This document shows positions 1 to 9,700 of a DNA stretch of 64,000 nucleotides, one piece after another (the first letter of the stretch is position 1; each line of letters opens with the position of its first letter). Made by a program: the position numbers and the translations under genes. The notes under the pieces were generated by a model. The model was not told the origin of the DNA. It made no database searches and was given only the letters and a program-made list of their open reading frames with translations. This stretch comes from Agapetus fuscipes (taxonomy: Eukaryota; Arthropoda; Insecta; Trichoptera; Glossosomatidae). The stretch lies in assembly GCA_951799405.1 (NCBI GenBank), contig OX637332.1, forward strand, positions 28,496,832-28,560,831, read 5' to 3'.

Positions 1-190
1 ATGTCACCCTTGTTACAGGGAAGGACGGCAAGAGTTGCAGGGTGTATGTCCATTTGAGATTGGTTTTTATGTTGTAGGCTCACATGAGGCACGTGCAAGC
101 GCGAACTTGTATGTGTCTTGGTTGTGGGAATGCATGTAATGTGAATCTCCAATGTAACATATCTTTGCAGCTTAGATTAGATTAGATTAG
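1..190 (+). mobile_element. Rep-A copy, 5' part outside window
   Basis: It starts inside the family at ATGTCACCCTTGTTACAGGG and runs to TCTTTGCAGCTTAGATTAGATTAGATTAG. The terminal GATTA repeat is the family's 3' signature. It lies upstream of the first visible VPS13B exon, so probably inside an intron. Confidence 0.75.
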
Positions 191-309
191 AAGAAAAGGG
201 GAGATGTTCTCGTAAGTGGTCGTCAACGATGGGGAAATATGAAGATAAAAATGACTAACCTCTCAGAAAGCCTTTGAGGCGTAATTGACACAAAAATGGC
301 TCATCAAAG

Positions 310-540
310 ATGCAATGCCAGTGGTTGATTTTCTTCTTCTCCAGTTTCAATCGTAGGATTGGTTTGCAGCAATATATTTTACTTTTCTTCTCCATTCTTC
401 CCTGTCTTGTGCGGCTCTTTTTAGGTCTGCATATGTTGAGCAGCGCACGTCCACCAGCAGGTCCTCCAGGTACTCTTGGCGTGGGCGTCCCCTAGAGTTG
501 GTCCCCTCGGTCATCCCCTCCATTATGGCATGCAAGAGAC
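310..540 (-). mobile_element. Non-LTR retrotransposon 3' end (C-terminal ORF stub)
   Basis: The minus strand encodes GRPRQEYLEDLLVDVRCSTY and then DREEWRRKV, the GRPR...DR--WR pattern at the very end of many insect LINE reverse-transcriptase ORFs. It is 5'-truncated, and only about 60 codons remain. A short SINE-C-like fragment precedes it at about 266-308. Confidence 0.6.
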
Positions 541-643
541 CTTCTTGTCGTATTACATGGGATTTATTTAACTAATATCATTGTAAGTCACCTACAATTT
601 ATATTAATTTTTCTGTTCTCAAATAATTATTCTCGTATTACAG

Positions 644-795
644 GAGATGCAAACGTTGCCTGGTCAGCCCCAGTGAATGTTAGCACCAACACTCTGGAGC
701 AGTTTGTAAAGTTGCCAGGTTACGCTGCTGATATCAAAGTGACCGTCACCTCTTATTGCCATTCCACCATATTCACCATTCAAAATGTCAGCCAG
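644..795 (+). CDS. VPS13B: VPS13B exon a (first in window)
   Basis: The acceptor is a pyrimidine-poor TTACAG and the donor is CAG/GTATGT. The exon opens with two bases completing a codon from upstream, then reads DANVAWSAPVNVSTNTLEQF and closes in phase 0. The WSAP-VNV and later FTIQNVSQ stretch is consistent with a beta-rich region ahead of the VPS13 C-terminus. Rep-A starts only about 15 bases after the donor. Confidence 0.8.
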
Positions 796-3700
796 GTATG
801 TCTCTTACGCTATTCTATAATCTATAATCTAAGTTGCAAGGATATATTCATTCAAAGCTCTCAGATGTATGCCCACAAACAAACACGTGTAGTTCGCGCT
901 TACAAATGCTGATTGTGTACTTACAAATAAAATCCAAACTCAAATGAACATAAGCCCTGCAACCCCTGCCGACATTCCCTGAAACTGGGGTGACATTGGC
1001 AAAGTGAACCATTTTTTACAGTATGGGTGGTCAGCCTCATACCAACCTATAAGTCAAGGAATACGAGTAATAAATGACATTTAAGTTTACAAAAAAAAAA
1101 AAAAAAACAACAAAACCTTAAAAATAAATCTATACAAAAAAAGTCAAAAATTTCTTATGCAAAAAATGTAGCAAACTAATAAACCAACATTACAAATCAG
1201 CATTGCAGATTAGCCGCCACTTCTTCCTGTCCTTGCATACTTCTTTCATTTCATCCAGAGTCATAACCTTTTTCATACAAGCTCTCCTTTTATTATGACT
1301 CTGGATATCCCATTCACTCGCTATTTCGAAAATTTGGTCCATCCATACCTTTACCATACGCTATTCATTCTTAATAATCATGTGAAAAATAATACACATC
1401 ACAAATTTATTTCTGCTCACTTAAGAATCAGACAGGAACCTAAATTAATATCAAGACTTATGGATCACTGTGTTTTGTATCAGACTTGTAGCTCTTACCA
1501 GTGATGCTTGGTGAAACATGCACTAAGAAGTTCCTGTTATGTAAATAGCAAATACATATAAATATTTATGTAGGTAGATATAACATTTGTAGCTGATGGG
1601 AGCTGTGTATAAGTAGGATTAATTATTATAAGTACCTAGGGTAAAGAGATATTATAAGAAAGTAACTAGCAATCATCACCATTATGTACACAAAGCTTTT
1701 GGAAGACCGTTTTCTCGAAGGTTCCAGCAAAATTGGCTTCTAGTAACTACTATCGCTGGAGTATAAAAAGCTGCGAACGGCTTGCAGGAGTCAGTCTTCA
1801 TACGACACTCTACTTTTAAACACGAAAGACAGTATAAGTGAACACAAACCATCTGTGAAATAAATTAAAATTGCTAAATAAATGTAAAAGTGTAAAAAAT
1901 AAATATAACTGTAAAAAATAAATAGAAGTGTCAAATAAATATCCTGTAAAGACTATTTGAACCCTAAAAACATAACATTCCAGTAGCCCGAAACTTGTAA
2001 ATTGCACCATATTACCTGCTTTGATTAGACTGGTTGAAGTGTAGTAATAACCATCTCATAGTACTAATCAGAAGGTCCGTGTTAGAGCTTAACCTCGTTA
2101 GAGCTTAACCTCCGGAGTGCTGGAACGCGGATCCACGCTCATAGTACTGATTGCAATTTTTATCATTTTTTCTTCAGTTTTTACACAGCAATAAGATCAA
2201 AAATCGTTTAACATACTCCTATTGGATAAAACTACCCTCCAATAAACTCAAAGCATTCATTTTCGTTTGTGAGTATTTAAAAAAATAATTTAAAGTTGAC
2301 CTCGTAGACTGACGAGTAGTAGAACTGAAATCATATTTTGTGTAATGTATTTTTAGGTGGACATATCTGCAAGTGACATAAGATCAAGACTGATGGGCAA
2401 TGTTTCCATGGCAACAACACAAGAGGAAGATGAAGAAGACGAAGAACAAACTGTTGCTGAGTATAAAGAACCTCTTGTAAGTATTGTGATTGTAAATTTA
2501 TGAGAAATTAAATATATTTTTTTAGTGTTTTATTGTCACAAGTTGAGCATTTATTTCACCTCACGTACTTTCGACTTGCTTACATCATTTTCAGGAGGAC
2601 GTAAATTTATTTAAATACAGAAAAACAAATTCTTTAGACACATCTCTTTAGATATAATCTTACTTGGTTCGTTCTTTTTTTTCTGTCAGTTTTGACAGCC
2701 AAAATATTTCACAAGTCATTATTTTTATTTATTTCAGAATGCTGAAAAGCAGCAGTTGCTTGGAAGCTATTATGATTCTAAACCTGCGGCCAATATGAAA
2801 TCAGGTAACATATGAGTCTTCTTGTGAGACTGCATGTAATATATCTATACAACTTAGATTATAGATAATATTCACATATGACATATTCATTAAAGGTGTT
2901 TGTAAATTGATTTTCCTATCATAAAAATAATTATTGAATAAATAAACACAAGTACTCCTATTATAAAATATTGCATAAATTTCCCACCACTGCTTAAATT
3001 GAAAAATGATTAAAGTATACAACACCATATCTAAAGAGTAATTTAGATTTGTACTTTTTCTGTTAACGCAATAGTACAATAGGTAATTTACGCAATGTTT
3101 TATATATACTAGGGGTAAAGATCGTTCAATCAATCCTTATTTGAGTCTCTAGGATATTCAATTATTTGTTTGTTTTTTTTAGATAATCAGCAAAACATAG
3201 TTACGCCAAGCAGTTTATCTTCTTTGCCAAAACCACACTGCAGCAAGAATGATTATTCTCTTCAAGAAATCAAATCTCAAGGTACGTGTCTATTTCTGAT
3301 CAATGTCTCATTTGACCGGTCCGTGGTCTAGTGGTAACGCTTCGGACTCGTAAATGAAAGGTCATGGGTTTCAGCCCCAGCAGAGCACAAAATATATACC
3401 ATTTATATTTTCAAATATGCTCTTCGCTGGATTGAAAAAATCTTGAAATTTTTTTGAAATTAAATGCAGAAGAATCTTCTCAATCTGATTACTCCATGCT
3501 TTTCTCGGTCGTCCCTTACCTCTTTTTCCTTTCCCACTTCCTCTGTATATATATACTTTGTCAGTCTATCGTCATTCATTCTTTCCACATGAATTTCCAT
3601 TGCATGAAAAAGGTGATGGATATGAATGAATTGAAAGAGGTATGCAAGGATAGGAAAAAATGGAGGCAACTCTGAAGAGGCTCTGGCCACCCCTAGCGGA

Positions 3701-6700
3701 ATGGCGACAGAGTTACAGTCACATGCCCAAACCATCTCACCACATTCTTTTGTACTTTAACTTTCACATCCATTCTTCCTTTACCCATTCATTACTAACT
3801 CTATCCTTCAGAGGTTTTCCTGTCATGCTCCTATCAGTAATCTCACTGTCATGTTGCAGGTACAACTCTTCAAAATATGCAGTGCACATTTATCGTGGAC
3901 TTCATGAACATCACTTTGAGGTCAGAAGAGGAGCTTGAAGACCATCCCAACAATGATGTGGTTTCCGTTACCTTTGATTATGCAGTGTTAAGTGTGGACC
4001 CTAATCCTAAGGTAATCCATTGTCAGTTAACGCAAACGCAACTAAGCTACACATATAGTGTAACTTCTTGCCGCGTTATCCCCGAAGGGGTCGCATGTGG
4101 CGAGTTGAACCTATTTATTTTTACAGGTAAGGGGGCCGCCTTACGCCAACCACTTCAGTTGAAGTGGAGATTTCCCAGCTCCCGAGAGTGCTGGTACTCA
4201 TTTCTTGTGAAGGCTGAGTAAACCTTGCCGGTATTTTATTTTGGGGTTTGAAATAAACACCGAAACGGGAAATCATTTCTGACACCCTCGGTGGGATTCG
4301 AACCCGAGCTTTCGGCATGGAATGCAAGCACTCTACCACCTGAGCTATCGACCGGACTAGATAATTAGAATACCACAAATACTAGTCTAAGATTATTTCG
4401 AGTAGACAGTTTCAAATATAACCTTCCATTTGACCTGTCTTGGAGATCCTGGGTTTGAAATAAAGTCAGTAACTATTGATTATATTTGGGCAGTTTTTTC
4501 TAGACTTAAATGCGAACGACAGGGGAAATCATTCCAAATAAACAAATAATGTAAAGGAAATAGGAAAGCAGCTATTAAAACAAATATATTGAATGTAAAC
4601 AATCTAAAGCTCTTAAATAAGTCTAATATAGACATTTTCGAGCGTAATTTATTAATTTATTATTTATTACTTTATTTAATTTTTGCTAAAATTTGTATTT
4701 TTATTTTTTTATATACAGGTATTTTTCATTAAAAAGGTCGTAAAAAATTCTAAACTTAATTATATTTACAAGAATTATGGAAAAATTAAAAAACATGTTT
4801 TTTATATAAAAAAATCCTTAGTTGAATAATTTTTGGACATTATCTTCTATATTGGCTTCAATTTGAGTACTCATCCCTTACCTCAAAACACAGCAATAAA
4901 CTTATTCATTGTTACTCGTCATTTGTTGTTATATCTCCAGGGTCTGACTGTCGCATTCACATCCCGCGAAGTCCAATGGGACAACCCTTTGTACCCTCAT
5001 GGTGGCTACGACTTCCACGTGGTCCTCATCAGCCAGAATCCTCTGCCTTCATCCAGCGGAGCGCTGGCTCTGCGATCGGGGCGGCCGGTCAAAAACGGTT
5101 GCAACAGCAGCATGAGCTTTGCCTGCTTTGGCAATGATAACGTACAGACTATGGTCAAAGCCCTGAGAAGTGAAGGGATGTTTGCGTTCACGGCACAAAT
5201 TGAGACCTGGATGTGCTCTGATACAACGACTTGGGGTAAGGAATGTCTCATTAACTTTCTATCTATCTATCTTGTACCTAATTTATCTTATTGATCCATC
5301 TATCTATCTAATTTGAGATTTGTGAGAACAACAAATTGCAAATATATATCCATTCTATTCTAAGTGGCAAAGATGTATCAACATGCAAGTGCACGTACGT
5401 GCAAGTTCGCGTTTACGAATGCTGCTTGTGTACTTACAATTCAAAAACCAAACTTCAAATGAACATAAGCCCTGCAACTTTATTGAAAACAATAATTTCT
5501 CTCATATATAATCACAACATAGTCTGGACTACAGCTTAGTTACTATAATCTTGGGTTCAATTATTATTTGGTGTAAGGCTGACCCCCTTACCTATAAATA
5601 TAATTAGATTCTACTCGTCACATGCGACCTCTTCAGGGACAGTGCAGTAAGAAGTTGGAGTATATGTGTAGCTTAGTTGAATTTTACATGACGTCAACAT
5701 TGTATTGAAGTTTTTTTACGTTTATGCAATTCAAACTAATTTGTTCTCTATAATTATCTGTTTTAACAAATTTCCTTTCAAAGGAAATATATGTACATAT
5801 CGCAACCTGAAAGATCAAGTGAATAAATGTTGTTAAACTGATTTGAGAAATCACGGATGAAACGTTTTATTGAGAGTCACTTCTCATAGTAAGTGAACTA
5901 ATTATTAGGCAGTTCTCTTGAAAAACTTCTAAACTATAGGATTTTCACACTTTTGTAGTGTTTTCTTTTGTAAAAAATAAGAAAAAGGTGCATTTATCTG
6001 GAAAACTCATGTTAGCTTAACCGCCCTACCCATATGAATGTACGTGATGTGTTCGCTATATTGTCGCCCGAACGGAACAAGCTGTGTCACATACGTTCAT
6101 GCAAAAAAAATACTATACCCGAAAACCCACGAACGGGTTCTATATGTTCATACACATCATTATTCCTGCGTTTAGTATTTCAAGGTCAGCCGAAGCTAAC
6201 AAACATTTTCAAGGAATTTTCGTCTGTCCCGAATCCGTGATTCTGCAAAATCTATTGAAAATAAACCCAATGTTTTCTTACATACTTTTTGAATAATAAC
6301 CCAAAGGTAGGGTGGTTAATATGTCACTTAATCAGTTTTATCTTTAAGGTATTGATATGATGTTCTTTTTTACAGGTGTCAGCGAGCTAGTAATACATCT
6401 GGGACCCATCTCCGCATACCTAGAGGACACATACACCACTCGCCTGGCAGACTACATGTCTGAGCTTCTAGCGTCTCCCGGGGCATCTTCTTGCAAGCAC
6501 ATAACCTCCATCACAGTGGCTACAACTTCTGGTGGCGAGGGTGTGAATTGGGTGACCGTTCCGGAGCACATCTTCTGGGAAGCGGCCGCCATAGCTAAGC
6601 CGATACATCTGAATAAACTGACCATCAAACCGCTTAATATATTGCTCAGCGTGCATACAAGTGTAAGTATAACATGAATATACCCTGCGTAGAGTTGAGT

Positions 6701-9700
6701 AAAAACACCACCCACCTTATTCATAAAAAGATTTTAATTTTAAAACCAATATAAAGTGGGTTTTGCCATACTAATAAGCTGGTATAACTCTGGTTTTGGG
6801 TTCAACCAATCTAATGAATAAGGCCGAGATGGTTTAAAAATAAACTAGTATTTTTACACTAGCAGAAATAGAATTTTTATTTGTCCTTCCTCATTAGTGC
6901 TTGCATTCCATGCCAAGAGTTCATGTTCGAATTCTACCAAGGTGAGGGTGTCAGAAAGGATTTCAAGCTTTGGTGTTTTTTTCAAATGCAAAATAAAGTA
7001 CCGGCAAGGTTTACTTCGCCTTCACAAGAAATGAGTACCAACTCGCTCCGGAGCCAGAAAACCCCCACTTCAACTGAAGCGGTTGGTGTATCGTGAGCCC
7101 CCTTACCCGTAAAAATAAATAGGTGACACTCGCCACATGCGACCCTTTCAGGAAAAACACAGCTACAAAGTTAAACTATAGTCTAGCTAGCTTAATTACT
7201 AATACAATACAATGTGAGTCATATTTTTGGCCTGTATGTTAAATATACTTTGGGGCTGTCCATATATTACGTCATTCGCATTAAGGGGGGGGAGTCTGGT
7301 CTGCGGATGATGGCAAATGATGTACGAGTACCAAAAGGGACATCGTTCTTGTATTTCTTTCGTTCTTCAATTTCTACAAAATATACAAAATATTATGTAA
7401 GTAATATAACATTATTAATTATTAAACTCTCCCATTATTACAGCAAGAGGGGGGGGGGGTCATTAGATAATGACTATAGGATGATTGTAAGGGGGGGGGG
7501 GGGGTCGAAAATCAGCCAAAATCGATGACGTATGGACGGCCCCTTTGGAGGAGTATAGGCATTTTTATTTTACTTTTTTACATTTCTTTACCTCTATGGC
7601 TTGCACTGGAAAACTTAATTCACTTTGCCAATGTTAGCACTGTTTCAGGAACAAGCGACAAGAGTCGCAAGGTTTATGTTAATTTGAGATTGTATATTTT
7701 TATACACATGCAGCATATGTAAGGCCAAACAAAATAGTTGATTTTCAATAAATTTTGTGTATTTTGTTGATGTTCCAGAAACTGTTCTTCATAGCCCTTG
7801 ACCACAGCCCCCTCCAGTTTGCTGCGTTTGAAAGGACCAACATCCTGACCTCCAGTTACCGGCTGGGCCACGTTGTGATGATGCACTATCTCTCGGAAGT
7901 CATCTTGGGAGCAGGTAAGAAATTTATAAATCAACTAGCTTTACCCGGCCGCGCATTGCTGAGGCTCTAATCGAACCTAAGCTTAATTGCCAAAAACAGA
8001 TTGTCACTGATTGTACAAAAACACACTGTCACTGGTTTACAAAAAATGTACACAATTTTATTCAAAAACTTGGCTTTTTTAGGTTACTTTCAAGTTTAAT
8101 TTTGCAAACATGTTTTTTTCAAATGCCTCTCTATAATCTGTAATCTAAGTTGCATCAACATTAACGATTCATATTAAATGCATATCCACAAGCAGAAGCA
8201 TGTAAGTTCGCGCTTATAAATGCTGCATGGGTACTTACAAATTAAAATCCAAATCTCAAATGAACATAAACCATGAAACTCCTGCCGCCTTCTCCTGAAC
8301 CAGAGTAGCATTGGCAAGAGTGAACCAAATTTTTACAGCAGCGACTAGCCAACTGCTGATAATGCCCATCGGAGCTATGGGCGAAACTGTCCGGAAAGAA
8401 TCAAATAGACCACGGCTACATAGCCCGAATAAAGTGATTGTTGTGTCAACAATAACTGGCCGTGAAAGCTTCAATGTACAACTTATTATAGTTTAAAATT
8501 CATTATTTTTTAAATCAGGACAGAAAATATAAACAAAACAAAAATACATATCTGTACTTTAAATATTGACTTATTTTCTTAACTGTCAAGCAAATTTGCA
8601 AAAGTCCAATATGATACCAAATGCCTCAATTTGTTGTCATCCATTTATGTTTTTGATTTTAGGATGGGTGGTTGGTTCTCTGGAGATCCTGGGCAGTCCT
8701 GGAGGTCTGGCACGTCGTGTTGGCACCGGTCTACGTGACCTTGTACGTGAGCCGTGCCGCGGAATCATGAGGGGACCCTGGGGCTTCCTGGTGGGGATGA
8801 CGCATGGTTCAGCGTCACTGCTCAAACATGTCACGCAAGGTGATCTTATAATAATATTAAATAAAAAGAATTTTGCAATCAAGTATAATCTTTGACGAAC
8901 TAAAATTTTAAAACATATTGTTCAATTTAAATTGGAATTAGCTCTTAGATTAGAAATTTAATTTTTTTATTGGCAAACGTTACAGATCAATGTGACCAGG
9001 GTCCTTAGCAACCAATAACAAAACATTAGTTTTATCTTTTCCTTAGCAGGAAAGAAAATAAATTCAGAAAAAAGAAATTACATTGTGACATCATCATAAT
9101 TATCCTCAGTGGGGGCCACAAAAGTTAGTAATAAATTTTGTTAACTGTTTGTTTGCAGGAACTGTGGAGTCAGTGAGCATGGTGATGGGCAGCGTGGCCA
9201 GGAATCTAGACAGGCTGAGCTTGGACCAGGAGCACATGCAGCGGACAGAGAGAGCGAGGAGAGTCAGACCAGATGGGCTGGGACAAGCTGTGGCGCGAGG
9301 TCTGCAGGGTCTGGGCATCAGTCTGCTGGGTAAGTAATGTGACAAATTGGACTAAACAATGTTCGATAGGAAGGATCTACCGTGGTGATGAGACTTCCAG
9401 CTCTGGAATCCCCTGCTGATGCAGTTACCGCTGTGCCACTTGGAAGTTATCATTTTGGAGTATTTATAACATTTGTTTCAAAGACTAATTTATTGAGAGA
9501 AAGTTTCTCCAGCATTTGTTTGCATTAGAAAAAGACATGACACTTTAAAGTATGAGGTCTTTAAATTCAAAATGGCCACCAGCGGGATGATTGTTGGGCT
9601 CAGTTTGTATTGTGGCTAGGCGAAATATGCATTGTAAAATGTCGAGACCCCACCTATCATGTAAGTTGGAGTATTTTATGGGGGTATGCCAAATTTCAGT

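Noticed and set aside
1758..1767. Promoter of a host gene at the TATA-like GTATAAAAAG
   Set aside because: It lies in the expected place within the solo LTR and no exon follows, so it is better explained as the LTR promoter.
4833..4940. Start of a separate gene at 4833
   Set aside because: The ATG-initiated frame before 4941 is AT-rich intron; a clear acceptor at 4940 and phase continuity place the coding start at 4941 as VPS13B exon f.
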